Below, in pieces: positions 43,508 to 51,495 of a stretch of 64,000 nt of DNA. The notes beneath the pieces were generated by a model. That model saw nothing but the letters and a program-made list of their open reading frames with translations. It searched no databases and was not told where the DNA came from. Origin of the DNA: Streptomyces sp. NBC_01351 (lineage in GTDB: Bacteria > Actinomycetota > Actinomycetes > Streptomycetales > Streptomycetaceae); contig NZ_CP108356.1 of NCBI RefSeq assembly GCF_036237315.1, positions 868,001 to 932,000 of the forward strand. The letters run 5' to 3'. The position numbers were made by a program, and so were the translations under genes. Numbering within the stretch: the stretch's first letter is position 1; the number at the start of each line of letters is the position of its first letter.

Positions 43508-45598
43508 TCACGCGAAGAGCTCGGGGGCCTGGGGGCCCGCCTTGGTGAGGACCTCGCGCACGTCGTCGGGCCAGGCCGTGGAGCCGGTGGCACGCGAGGC
43601 CGAGTGGGCGATGACCATCCGGCCGCCGGCGGCCACTTCGTCCCCCTCGCCCCGCACGGTGAAGGCGTAGTGCAGGGAGCTGGTCCCGACCTTCGTGACC
43701 TTCAGCTCGGTTCGGACGATCTCGCCGAACCACAGCCGGGCCCGATAGTCGGCCTCGAAGCGGACGCGGGGCGTGCTGCCGAAGAGGTGGGCCAGCCCCA
43801 GCCGCCGCAACAGGACGGCCTCGGCCGCCTCGACCCAGCGCACCACGGTGGAGTGGTGGTAGTGGCCGGCCGCGTCCGTGTCGGGCCATTCGACGCGCCG
43901 CTCGATGACCACGCTCGGCAGGTTCTGCGCGAGGGCTTCGGGGCATCCGGCGGCGCAGCTGCCGGTCGGGGCGGACCCTGCCTGCTGCGCACGCTTGCGC
44001 AGCTCGGCGCGCTGGAGCTTTCCGTTGCTCGTGCGCGGGAGGTCGGTGACGAACTCGACGGCACGCGGGTACTTGTAGGGGGCGACGGCCTGCTTCACGT
44101 GGTCCTGGAGCTCCTTGACCGTCGCCGCGTCGGGCGCGACGCCGGGCCGCAGGATCACGTACGCCTTGACGAGCATGCCGCGCGTGTCGTCCGGGGCTCC
44201 GACGACTCCGCACTCCTCGACGTGGGGATGGGCGGCGAGGGCCTTCTCCACCTCGGGGCCCGCGATGTTGTAGCCGGAGGAGACGATCATGTCGTCGCTG
44301 CGGGCCACGTACCAGAAGTAGCCGTCGGCATCGCGGATGTAGGTGTCGCCGGTGATGTTCCAGCCGCCGCGGACGTACGAGGCCTGGCGCGGGTCCTCCA
44401 TGTACCGGCAGCCCGTGGGGCCGGTGACCGCGAGGAGGCCGGGCTGCCCGTCGGGGACGGGCTCGCCGTTCTCGTCGACCACGCGGGCCCGGTATCCGGG
44501 CACTGGCCTGCCCGTCGAGCCGGGACGGATCTCGTCGTCCGAAGCCGAGATGAACACGTGGAGCATCTCGGTCGCGCCGATGCCGTCGATGATGCCCAGG
44601 CCGGTGGCCGCGTGGAACTCCTCCCACACCGCCGCCGGCAGCGCCTCCCCCGCGGACACGCAGCGCCGCAGGCCGGACAACTGCCCCACCGCCCCCGCCG
44701 CCATGATCGCCCGGTACGCGGTGGGCGCGGTGAAGAGCACGGTGACCCCGTGTTCCTCCACGAGGTCGGCCAGCCGCTGCGGGGCCGCCTGCTCGATCAG
44801 CAGGGTCGACGCACCCACGGCCAGGGGGAAGACCACCAGCCCGCCGAGCCCGAACGTGAAGGCCAGGGGCGGGGTTCCGGTGAAGACGTCGTCCCGGCTG
44901 GGCTTCAGGACATGGCGGGAGAACGTGTCGGCGTTGGCCAGTACGTCCCGGTGGAAGTGCAGGGTCGCCTTCGGCCGTCCGGTCGTTCCCGAGGTGAAGG
45001 CGATCAGCGCGACGTCGTCGGCCGCGGTCGCCACACTGGAGAACTGTCCGTCCTTTGCCGCGCAGCGCGCGATCAGATCGGCCTCGCCGGGGCCGCCGTA
45101 GGCGATCACGGCCAGGTTTCCGCCGGTGTCGGCGGCGGCGAGTTCGTCGAGGTAGCGGTGGTCGCACACGGCGACGGCCGGCCGGCTGATCTCGTACAGC
45201 TCCGTGAGCTCACCGGCCCGCAGCAGCGGCATGGTGGTGACGGCGACGCCGCCGGCCTTCAGAACGCCGAACCAAGTGGCCACCAGCCACGGGTTGTTGG
45301 GGCCGCGCAGCAGGACCCGGTTGCCCGGGACGAGACCGAAGTCCTCGGTGAGTACCTGGGCGACCTGATTGGCGCGTTCGAGCAGGTCGCCGTAGGTCCA
45401 CCGCTCGGCGGGGGTCAGCAGGCAGGGGCGGTCGGGACCCCAGCGTGCGACGGCGTCGTCGAGCAGTCGCTGGGCGCAGTTGAGCCGGTCCGGGTACTGC
45501 AACTCCGGCAGATCGAAGTGCAGTTCGGGCCAGAGGGGGAAGGGCGGAAGCCGATCACGACAGAACGTGTCGACGTGCGCGGACGGGGAGAGCTCCAT
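43508..45598 (-). CDS. Benzoate/salicylate-type CoA ligase fused to a hotdog thioesterase
   Basis: The 696-residue protein has an adenylate-forming ligase domain (about 1-530: FTSGTTGRPKATLHFHRD, DGIGATEM, WNITGDTYIRDADGYFWYVARSDDMI and RTSNGKLQRAEL) followed by a 4-hydroxybenzoyl-CoA-thioesterase-like domain (about 550-690: VEWPDTDAAGHYHHSTVVRWVEAAEA and RYRARLWFGEIV-type segments). It would activate salicylate to salicylyl-CoA and, through the thioesterase, release gentisate from gentisyl-CoA. In the scheme known to me these steps are separate or spontaneous. The ATG at 45598 is preferred over an upstream TTG. Confidence 0.87.
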   Translation of the reverse strand: MELSPSAHVDTFCRDRLPPFPLWPELHFDLPELQYPDRLNCAQRLLDDAVARWGPDRPCLLTPAERWTYGDLLERANQVAQVLTEDFGLVPGNRVLLRGPNNPWLVATWFGVLKAGGVAVTTMPLLRAGELTELYEISRPAVAVCDHRYLDELAAADTGGNLAVIAYGGPGEADLIARCAAKDGQFSSVATAADDVALIAFTSGTTGRPKATLHFHRDVLANADTFSRHVLKPSRDDVFTGTPPLAFTFGLGGLVVFPLAVGASTLLIEQAAPQRLADLVEEHGVTVLFTAPTAYRAIMAAGAVGQLSGLRRCVSAGEALPAAVWEEFHAATGLGIIDGIGATEMLHVFISASDDEIRPGSTGRPVPGYRARVVDENGEPVPDGQPGLLAVTGPTGCRYMEDPRQASYVRGGWNITGDTYIRDADGYFWYVARSDDMIVSSGYNIAGPEVEKALAAHPHVEECGVVGAPDDTRGMLVKAYVILRPGVAPDAATVKELQDHVKQAVAPYKYPRAVEFVTDLPRTSNGKLQRAELRKRAQQAGSAPTGSCAAGCPEALAQNLPSVVIERRVEWPDTDAAGHYHHSTVVRWVEAAEAVLLRRLGLAHLFGSTPRVRFEADYRARLWFGEIVRTELKVTKVGTSSLHYAFTVRGEGDEVAAGGRMVIAHSASRATGSTAWPDDVREVLTKAGPQAPELFA

Positions 45599-45654
45599 GG
45601 GGCGGCACCTCAATCTCGGGGCAGCAGGGAGAGTGGAGCAAGTATCTCGCTAAA

Positions 45655-45675
45655 TTGCCGACCGTCAACGATTCG
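45655..45675 (-). promoter_or_regulatory. Conserved promoter element before the CoA ligase gene
   Basis: Counterpart of the element at 43458-43478. The minus-strand TTGACG -35 is followed after 16 bp by GATACT, a good -10, about 30-40 bp upstream of the ligase start. The GAATCG preceding TTGACG resembles the GAATTC, GAA-TT and GAACTC contexts of the other catabolic promoters. Confidence 0.5.
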
Positions 45676-45700
45676 CGATATTTGATTTTGGCAACAACGG

Positions 45701-45714
45701 GTTATACGTATAAC
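45701..45714. promoter_or_regulatory. Perfect 14-bp palindrome GTTATACGTATAAC
   Basis: This AT-rich palindrome lies 103 bp upstream of the ligase start and 76 bp beyond the glycosidase stop. It resembles TetR- or LacI-type operators. It is related in outline (TTAnACGTnTAA) to the sites at 47848 and 48964. Confidence 0.6.
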
Positions 45715-45744
45715 TAACGGAGAGCGCAAGGTCCGCCGGGGGGT

Positions 45745-45765
45745 GGCGGCCACTGCACGGCCGCC
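45745..45765 (-). terminator. Hairpin after the GH3 glycosidase gene
   Basis: GGCGGCC, loop ACTGCAC, GGCCGCC forms a 7-bp stem 25 bp after the minus-strand stop at 45790. Confidence 0.6.
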
Positions 45766-45789
45766 GCCCCTCGCCTGCCGGACCGACGG

Positions 45790-47655
45790 TCAGCCGAGCC
45801 GGAGGCCGTGACCGTAGGGGAAGAGCGGGTCACCGGAGTCGTTGGGCACGTCCTCGCATCCGGCGACGACGCTCTCCATCGAGCGGGGCATTTCGAAGGG
45901 CAGCCGCCCCTCGGCCGCGACGCGTCCGAAGAGCACGTCCAGCAGCGCCCTGTCCGAGGCGCCGAAGTCGGCCACGAGGGCTCCCACCCGTTCCGCGATC
46001 TCGGGTATCACCGCCGCCCGGTCCAGGAAGATGTCGACGACGGTCGGAACGGCGGAGGCCACCTCCAGTACGGGCCTCAGCTCCTCCTCGGTGAAGTCGA
46101 GGCGGCCCGCCCGGAAGAACGCCTCGAAGCCCGTCGTGCGCTCCTTGTCGTACGGGGCCGCGATGCGCAGCACCGCCACATCCGCCTCCCCGGGCGTCTC
46201 CACGACCGTTGCGTACTCGGCGGCGACCGCGGGATCCACGCCCTCCGCATAGATCCGGATCCCGGGAGCGAGCGGCAGCAGGGGCTCCGCGGCACTGTCG
46301 GCACGGTCCTTGAGGATGGTGATCGAGCGGCTCTGGGCGGCGCGGCCGGCCGCGGCGAACTCCGGGTTTCCGCAGATCCGGGCCGCCGCGTCGGGGTCCA
46401 CGTACGGGTCGTCGAAGAGGCCGAGGACGAACTTCTCCTTCAGCAGCCGCGCGACCGAGCCGTCGATGCGCTCGGTCGTCACCCGGCCCGTACGCACGAG
46501 CTCCACGAGGAGATCGGGGGCCGCCTCGCCGCCGAGCTGGTCGGCTCCGGCGTCGAGGATGCGTTCCACCCGGGTGAGCCGGTCCAGGTCCTCCACGCCC
46601 CAGGCGCGTGCGGGGAAGGGCGCCCCGAAGATCTGCGTGTCGGTGACCAGGCCCCAGTCGGTGCAGATGATGCCGTCGAAGCCGTACTTCTCGCGCAGCA
46701 TGCCGGTGATGACGCCCTTGTCGAAGGCGAAGCCGACCTCGTCGAAGGGTGTGCCGACGGGCATGGCGTAGTACGGCATGACCTGCGAGGTGCCGGCGGC
46801 GAACGCGGCTTCGAAGGGGATGAGGTGGTAGTCGAAGTTGTCGCCCGGGTAGACCTGTTCCCGTCCGTACGGGAAGTGCGCGTCCTCACCGTTCAACTGC
46901 GGCCCGGCGCCGGGGAAGTGTTTCGTCATCGTCGAGACACTGCGGGTGCCGAGCGTCTCGCCCTGGAGCCCCCGGACGTACGCGCCGACCATGCGGGCGG
47001 CCACGTCGGCGTCGGAGCCGAAGGTACCGAGGACGCGGGGCCAGCGGGGCTCGGTGGCCAGGTCGGCCGTCGGATGGAGGGCAAGGCGGATGCCGACCGC
47101 GAGGTACTCCTGGCGGACGATGTCGGCGTGGCTGCTTACGAGTTCCTCGTCGTCGACGGCGGCGAAGCCGGGCGGTTCGGGCCACAGCGAGAAGCCCTCG
47201 GTCTGGACGTTCGCCGCGGGGTTGTCGACGAACCCGTTGCGCGGGTCGGTGGAGACGGTCACCGGGATCCCGAGGCGCGTCGTGGCGGCAAGGTCCTGCA
47301 GGTGGTTGTTCCACTCGGCCATGCGGCGCGGCGCCGCCGCTCCGAACAGGTTGAAGTGGCTCATCAGCTTGCCGGTCACCATCGCGGAGGTGGAGGCGCG
47401 CATCGGGTCGTCGTCCGGCGCTCCCGGCTCCGGTTCCACCAGGGAGCCGTCGGGGTTGATGGTGATCATGGTGTGGAAGAGGAGGCCCGCCTTTTCCTCC
47501 AGCGTCATACGCCGGATGAGGTCCGCGATCCGTTCGGCCACGGGGAGACGGGGGTCCTCATAAGGCTCCATGACGCCGTTGCCGTTCAGATCACGGAACG
47601 GCGTGCCATCGGGAGCGGTCAGCATGCGCGGCCGTGCCGCCGGAGTACGTGCCAT
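45790..47655 (-). CDS. Glycoside hydrolase family 3 protein (beta-glucosidase-like)
   Basis: The 621-residue protein lacks a signal peptide. It has the GH3 N-terminal barrel (RIADLIRRMTLEEKAGLLFHT, STMTKHFPGAGPQLNGEDAHF) with the nucleophile Asp in FDGIICTDWGLVTD. The C-terminal alpha/beta sandwich follows (RSITILKD..., LPFEMPRSMESV) and the protein ends DPLFPYGHGLRLG. It contains a calcium-binding-like DLNGNGVMEPYEDP near the N-terminus. It should remove beta-linked sugars from small intracellular glycosides. The MFS transporter at 49065 shares its operator-like motif, so the pair likely imports and cleaves one glycoside. Confidence 0.9.
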   Translation of the reverse strand: MARTPAARPRMLTAPDGTPFRDLNGNGVMEPYEDPRLPVAERIADLIRRMTLEEKAGLLFHTMITINPDGSLVEPEPGAPDDDPMRASTSAMVTGKLMSHFNLFGAAAPRRMAEWNNHLQDLAATTRLGIPVTVSTDPRNGFVDNPAANVQTEGFSLWPEPPGFAAVDDEELVSSHADIVRQEYLAVGIRLALHPTADLATEPRWPRVLGTFGSDADVAARMVGAYVRGLQGETLGTRSVSTMTKHFPGAGPQLNGEDAHFPYGREQVYPGDNFDYHLIPFEAAFAAGTSQVMPYYAMPVGTPFDEVGFAFDKGVITGMLREKYGFDGIICTDWGLVTDTQIFGAPFPARAWGVEDLDRLTRVERILDAGADQLGGEAAPDLLVELVRTGRVTTERIDGSVARLLKEKFVLGLFDDPYVDPDAAARICGNPEFAAAGRAAQSRSITILKDRADSAAEPLLPLAPGIRIYAEGVDPAVAAEYATVVETPGEADVAVLRIAAPYDKERTTGFEAFFRAGRLDFTEEELRPVLEVASAVPTVVDIFLDRAAVIPEIAERVGALVADFGASDRALLDVLFGRVAAEGRLPFEMPRSMESVVAGCEDVPNDSGDPLFPYGHGLRLG

Positions 47656-47770
47656 CGGGTTCTCCTCCGAGATTCACAAGGCGTAAGGGCCGCCCGCGCG
47701 GGGTGCGGGCGGAATGCGGCGTCCCCCGCGGCGAGGCCGTCGGCCCGGGTTCCGCAGTGGGTCGCCCCGA

Positions 47771-47807
47771 CCGGCCCCCGGGCGCTCCCAGCGCGCCCGG
47801 GGGCCGG
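47771..47807 (-). terminator. Very stable hairpin between PAP2-like and GH3 genes
   Basis: CCGGCCCCCGGGCGC (47771-47785) pairs perfectly with GCGCCCGGGGGCCGG (47793-47807), loop TCCCAGC. It is 71 bp after the PAP2-like stop and 116 bp before the GH3 start, and so lies between the GH3 operator candidate and the gene. Confidence 0.65.
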
Positions 47808-47847
47808 CCCGCCGCAGCCCCCCGCTACGGCGCCCCCGAGCCGGAGA

Positions 47848-47859
47848 TTACACGTGTAA
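47848..47859. promoter_or_regulatory. Operator-like palindrome TTACACGTGTAA
   Basis: A perfect 12-bp palindrome 193 bp upstream of the GH3 start. A near-identical copy (TTAACACGTGTAAC) lies 88 bp upstream of the MFS gene. TetR- and LacI-family regulators bind this type of site. Confidence 0.65.
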
Positions 47860-47877
47860 CACGATGCCCGACAGAGC

Positions 47878-48597
47878 CTAGAGCCACAGACGGTCCTCGG
47901 CGGCGAGTACCGCCTCCCGGTCCAGCAGTGGAGCGAAGGCCCGGTGCAGCAGCAGGGCCACCCCACCCCCCGCGAGGGCTCCGGCGACGGTGTCGCTCAG
48001 CCATTGGGCCTGCAGCCAGGTCCGGCTCCACATCATGGCCGCGACGTACAGGGCACCGAACAGCCACCACCAGCGCCGCGCGCGGGGCGGAAACAGCACG
48101 ACACCGGCCACGATCACGAGGGTCACCGCCGTGAACACCTGGCCGGAGGGGTACGAGCCGTCATTGACCAGCACCAATGGATGCGGCGGCCGCGGGCGGT
48201 CGACGAGCGCCTTCAGCGGAAGGACCACCAGCACGTTCGCCATGACGGCGGCCGCGAAGGCGAACAGACCCGACCTCCAGCGCCCGAAGACACACAGACC
48301 TCCGGCCAGGGCGAGCGGAAAGATCGTCCCCAGCGGTCCGCCCAGCCGGTCGAGCGCGAAGGCGAAGTCCGCGGACGCCCCGGTTCCCCCGCTCTCCATC
48401 CACCGCGCCCAGCCGTCGTCGAGCGCCTGGAAGAACGGCGGCCGCTCGCCTCCGACCAGGAGACCGATGGACAGGGCCATCAGCGAAAGGGCGGTTCCGG
48501 ACTGCAGCGCGCCCCGGGGCGGCGGAGCGGGTACGTAGTGCCGAGAAGACGCGGACGGCATCCGGCGCCGGCGCCCGGAAGAGGTCGAGTCGATCAT
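47878..48597 (-). CDS. PAP2-superfamily membrane protein lacking both catalytic histidines
   Basis: The 239-residue protein has about five to six membrane spans and the PAP2 scaffold. Motif 1 is intact (K129-ALVDRP-RP). Motif 2 reads PSGQ (Gln153 for His) and motif 3 reads SRTWLQAQWLSD (Gln198 for the nucleophilic His; Asp202 kept). Both replacements are clear in the DNA (CAG and CAA). PAP2 enzymes dephosphorylate lipids through those histidines, so this one is predicted to be inactive as a phosphatase. The ATG at 48597 has a GAAGG site; an upstream TTG is less likely. Confidence 0.82.
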   Translation of the reverse strand: MIDSTSSGRRRRMPSASSRHYVPAPPPRGALQSGTALSLMALSIGLLVGGERPPFFQALDDGWARWMESGGTGASADFAFALDRLGGPLGTIFPLALAGGLCVFGRWRSGLFAFAAAVMANVLVVLPLKALVDRPRPPHPLVLVNDGSYPSGQVFTAVTLVIVAGVVLFPPRARRWWWLFGALYVAAMMWSRTWLQAQWLSDTVAGALAGGGVALLLHRAFAPLLDREAVLAAEDRLWL

Positions 48598-48644
48598 GTT
48601 TGCCTTCAATCGCAGTCACCTCCCCGGCACACGAGCGCGAGGAG

Positions 48645-48676
48645 GAACGGGCACGGATACGAACGGGCACGGATAC
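48645..48676 (+). repeat. 2 x 16-bp perfect tandem repeat
   Basis: GAACGGGCACGGATAC occurs twice without mismatch, 48-79 bp upstream of the PAP2-like start. It may affect that promoter. Confidence 0.9.
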
Positions 48677-48963
48677 GCGGATCCGGCGGAGGCGAACGAG
48701 CGCGGCGCGCATCGCTCGGCGGTGCGAGCCGGAGGGAAGTGCGGGGCCGACTCCGGAGGCGGCGCCGATCGGCGGCGCGCGGGTCGGGGCGCAACGGGAG
48801 GTAGCGTTGCGCAAGCGGAGGGTATCGCCGTTAATTGGCCACCGCTAGAAACACAACATAACTTTCGGACATCCCGGCAGGTCCGGCGCCCGCGGACGCC
48901 GAGGTCACGATTCCGGCCCTAGGCGGAGCCCCGGTCGCGTGCTACACAGTGTCCACGCGCCAA

Positions 48964-48977
48964 TTAACACGTGTAAC
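48964..48977. promoter_or_regulatory. Operator-like site TTAACACGTGTAAC
   Basis: ACACGTGT core (48967-48974) with near-palindromic flanks, 88 bp upstream of the MFS start. It matches the palindrome before the GH3 gene. Confidence 0.6.
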
Positions 48978-49064
48978 TTCCCACTTGTTTCCAGGCCGTC
49001 GCAGCCGCGCGCTTCCTCCCTGCGGCCCCTCCCCTCCGCTCCCTCTCCGAGGAGTTGGCCTGTC

Positions 49065-50309
49065 ATGACCACGAACGAACTGATCGAGTCGCACACTCCG
49101 GAGGGACACCGAGCCCCCCGGCAGCGGGGACTCATGATGCTGCTGCTGATGGCCAACTCGGCCATGCTGGCGGTCTACATGGGTGTCGGCTCGGTACTGC
49201 TGCCCACGCAGATCGCGGCTGTCGACCCGGAGAACAAGGTCGCCCTCCTGGGCCTGATCGGCGGGATCAGTGCGGTCTTCGCGACTGCCTTCAATCCGAT
49301 CGCCGGCGCCCTGTCCGACCGGTCCGGCCGTCGCAACCCGTGGATCCTGGGCGGCGCCCTGGCCTCCCTCGCGGGGCTGGCCTTCCTCGGTACCGTCCGG
49401 ACCGCACTGCTGGTCGGCATCGCCTGGTGCCTGATCCAGGCCACGATGAACGTCTACCAGGCCGCCGTCACCGCCGTCGTGCCCGACCGGATCCCCGTGG
49501 CCAGGCGCGGCACCGCATCCGCGGTGGTCGGACTGGCGCTGCCGATCGGCGGAACCGTCGGCGTACTGATCGCCTCGCAGACCGTGGGGCAGGTGCGTAC
49601 GGGATACCTGGTGTTCGGCGCCCTCGTCGCCGGTTCGGCACTGCTGCTGAGCGCCTTCTGCCGGGACGCCCCCCGGTCCGCCCCCGTCGCGGCCGTTCCC
49701 GTGCGTCAGCAGCTCGCCGCGTTCCTCTCCGCGCTGGCCGACCACGACTTCCGGTGGGCCTTCATCGGCCGGGCCCTGATGGTCCTCGGCTACTTCTCGG
49801 TCATCGGCTACCAGCTGTACATCCTGGACGACCACATCGAGCTGCCGGAGGGTCTGTCCCCGGCCGCCGCGATGGCGGTCCTCACCCCGGTGACGATGGT
49901 CGCGATGGCCGTCTCCACCGTGGTCGGCGGTGTGCTGTCCGACCGCTGGAACCGGCGCAAGGTGTTCGTCGGGGTCTCGGCCGCCCTCGCCGGGCTGGTC
50001 ATGGTGGTGCCCGTGATCATCCCGACCTGGACCGGAATGATCGTCTTCAACGCGCTCAACGGTCTGGCCTTCGGCTGCTTCATGGCCGTCGACACCGCAC
50101 TGGTCACCCTGGTCCTGCCGCGGGCCGAGGACGCCGCCCGCGACTTGGGCGTCCTCAACATGGCCAACGCGGGGCCGCAGATCATCGCTCCGTTCGTCGC
50201 CTCGGCCGTGGTCACGGCGTTCGGCGGCTACACCCCGCTGTTCCTGGTCGGCGGCGCGCTCTCGCTGATCGGCGCCCTCGCGATCCTGCCCATCCGCGGC
50301 GTGCGCTGA
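49065..50309 (+). CDS. MFS transporter, glycoside/sugar type
   Basis: The 414-residue protein has 12 predicted membrane spans with the MFS loop motif GALSDRSGRRNPWILGG after span 2 and its counterpart GGVLSDRWNRRKVFVG after span 8. No cleavable signal. The family includes proton-coupled sugar and glycoside transporters. A shared operator-like palindrome ties it to the GH3 glycosidase on the other strand. The ATG at 49065 follows CGAGGAG; earlier in-frame starts would add residues that do not look like protein. Confidence 0.88.
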   Translation: MTTNELIESHTPEGHRAPRQRGLMMLLLMANSAMLAVYMGVGSVLLPTQIAAVDPENKVALLGLIGGISAVFATAFNPIAGALSDRSGRRNPWILGGALASLAGLAFLGTVRTALLVGIAWCLIQATMNVYQAAVTAVVPDRIPVARRGTASAVVGLALPIGGTVGVLIASQTVGQVRTGYLVFGALVAGSALLLSAFCRDAPRSAPVAAVPVRQQLAAFLSALADHDFRWAFIGRALMVLGYFSVIGYQLYILDDHIELPEGLSPAAAMAVLTPVTMVAMAVSTVVGGVLSDRWNRRKVFVGVSAALAGLVMVVPVIIPTWTGMIVFNALNGLAFGCFMAVDTALVTLVLPRAEDAARDLGVLNMANAGPQIIAPFVASAVVTAFGGYTPLFLVGGALSLIGALAILPIRGVR

Positions 50310-50325
50310 TCCCCCCGGGTGTCAC

Positions 50326-50361
50326 GACGAGGGCGGAGCGCGCGTGCGCTCCGCCCTCGTC
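50326..50361. terminator. Strong bidirectional terminator
   Basis: A perfect 16-bp stem (50326-50341 with 50346-50361), loop GCGT, lies between the convergent MFS and dehydrogenase genes. Confidence 0.9.
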
Positions 50362-50369
50362 GCGCCCCG

Positions 50370-51425
50370 TCAGAGGTGCCGCAGGACCGCGGAAGTGAAT
50401 TCGGCGGTGGAGGCGGAGCCGCCGAGGTCGCGCGTCCGCAGCGGGGTGGTGGCCAGGACGCGGGCGATCGCGTGCGTGACGTCCGCCGCGGCCTCCGGGT
50501 GGCCCAGGTGGTCGATCATCATCGCGGCGGACCAGATCGCACCGATGGGGTTGGCGATGCCCTGCCCGGCGATGTCCGGGGCCGACCCGTGGACGGGCTC
50601 GAACATGGAGGGGTACTCGCGCTCCGGGTTGAGGTTGGCCGACGGGGCGATGCCGATCCCGCCGGCCACGGCCGCCGCCAGGTCGCTCAGGATGTCCCCG
50701 AAGAGGTTGGAGGCGACGACGACGTCGAAGCGGGCGGGGTCGAGGACGAACTTGGCGGCCAGCGCATCGATGTGCTCCTGATCCCAGCCGACCGTGGGGT
50801 GCCGGGCGGAACGCTCGACCACCAGCTCGTCCCAGAACGGCATGGTGTGCACGATGCCGTTGGACTTCGTCGCCGACGTGAGACGGCCGCCGCGCCGTTC
50901 GGCGAGTCCGAAGGCGAAGTCGAGCACCCGGGTCACGCCCGCCCTGGTGAACACGGCCTGCTGTACGGCCAGTTCGTCGGGGCACCCGCGGTTCATCCGG
51001 CCGCCGATCTCGCTGTACTCGCCTTCGGTGTTCTCCCGTACCACCACGAAGTCCACCCGGCCGGGCGTGGCCGCGCGCACGGGGCTGGGCAGGCCGTCGA
51101 ACACCCGGATCGGGCGGAGGTTGACGTACTGGCGGAAGGCGCGGCGGATCGGTATGAGCAGCCCCCAGAGGGACACGTGATCGGGCACGCCCGGGTAGCC
51201 GACCGCGCCGAGGAGGATCGCGTCGTGCCGGCGGAGCTGCTCCAGTCCGTCCTCGGGCATCATCGATCCGAGGCGCAGGTACCGCTCGCAGGACCAGTCG
51301 AACTGCCGGTAGGCGAACGTGATGCCGTGGCGCCGGCCGACGGCGTCGAGGACCTCGCGTGCCGCCGGGAGGACTTCGGCGCCGATGCCGTCGCCGGGGA
51401 TGAGGGCGATGCTGTGGTTCGTCAT
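50370..51425 (-). CDS. Tartrate dehydrogenase / 3-isopropylmalate-type beta-decarboxylating dehydrogenase
   Basis: The 351-residue protein begins MTNHSIALIPGDGIGAEVLP and has VNLRPIRVF, VVVRENTEGEYSEIGGR, NLFGDILSDLAAAVAGGIGIAPSANLNP and FEPVHGSAPDIAGQGIANP. This is the tartrate dehydrogenase (TtuC/YeaU) branch of the isopropylmalate/isocitrate dehydrogenase family. It needs a divalent metal and NAD to oxidise and decarboxylate D-malate, tartrate or similar. Leucine LeuB is less likely from the REN-T-EGEYSEIGGR pattern. The LysR gene 70 bp upstream may control it. Confidence 0.85.
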   Translation of the reverse strand: MTNHSIALIPGDGIGAEVLPAAREVLDAVGRRHGITFAYRQFDWSCERYLRLGSMMPEDGLEQLRRHDAILLGAVGYPGVPDHVSLWGLLIPIRRAFRQYVNLRPIRVFDGLPSPVRAATPGRVDFVVVRENTEGEYSEIGGRMNRGCPDELAVQQAVFTRAGVTRVLDFAFGLAERRGGRLTSATKSNGIVHTMPFWDELVVERSARHPTVGWDQEHIDALAAKFVLDPARFDVVVASNLFGDILSDLAAAVAGGIGIAPSANLNPEREYPSMFEPVHGSAPDIAGQGIANPIGAIWSAAMMIDHLGHPEAAADVTHAIARVLATTPLRTRDLGGSASTAEFTSAVLRHL

Positions 51426-51495
51426 GGTCCGCATTCCAGCAATGGGACGCCGTTCGGGTCCAACACCCATCCCCGATGTGCCTCATAGGCGGCTC

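Larger units (their letters stand above)
48598..49064. other. Intergenic region between divergent PAP2-like and MFS genes
   Basis: It holds a 2 x 16-bp tandem repeat (48645-48676), a less GC-rich stretch near 48830-48870, and the operator-like site at 48964-48977. No gene-like coding pattern was found. Confidence 0.6.

Noticed and set aside
40003..43548. A 1181-codon + strand open frame opposite the salicylate genes
   Set aside because: It lies antisense to the nitrilase and hydroxylase, which have clear catalytic motifs. Long antisense frames are expected in DNA of this GC content, and the translation has no recognisable motif.
45790..50309. LacI or TetR regulator gene for the glycosidase/MFS pair
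   Set aside because: None of the genes between them encodes a DNA-binding protein, so the regulator must lie outside this segment.
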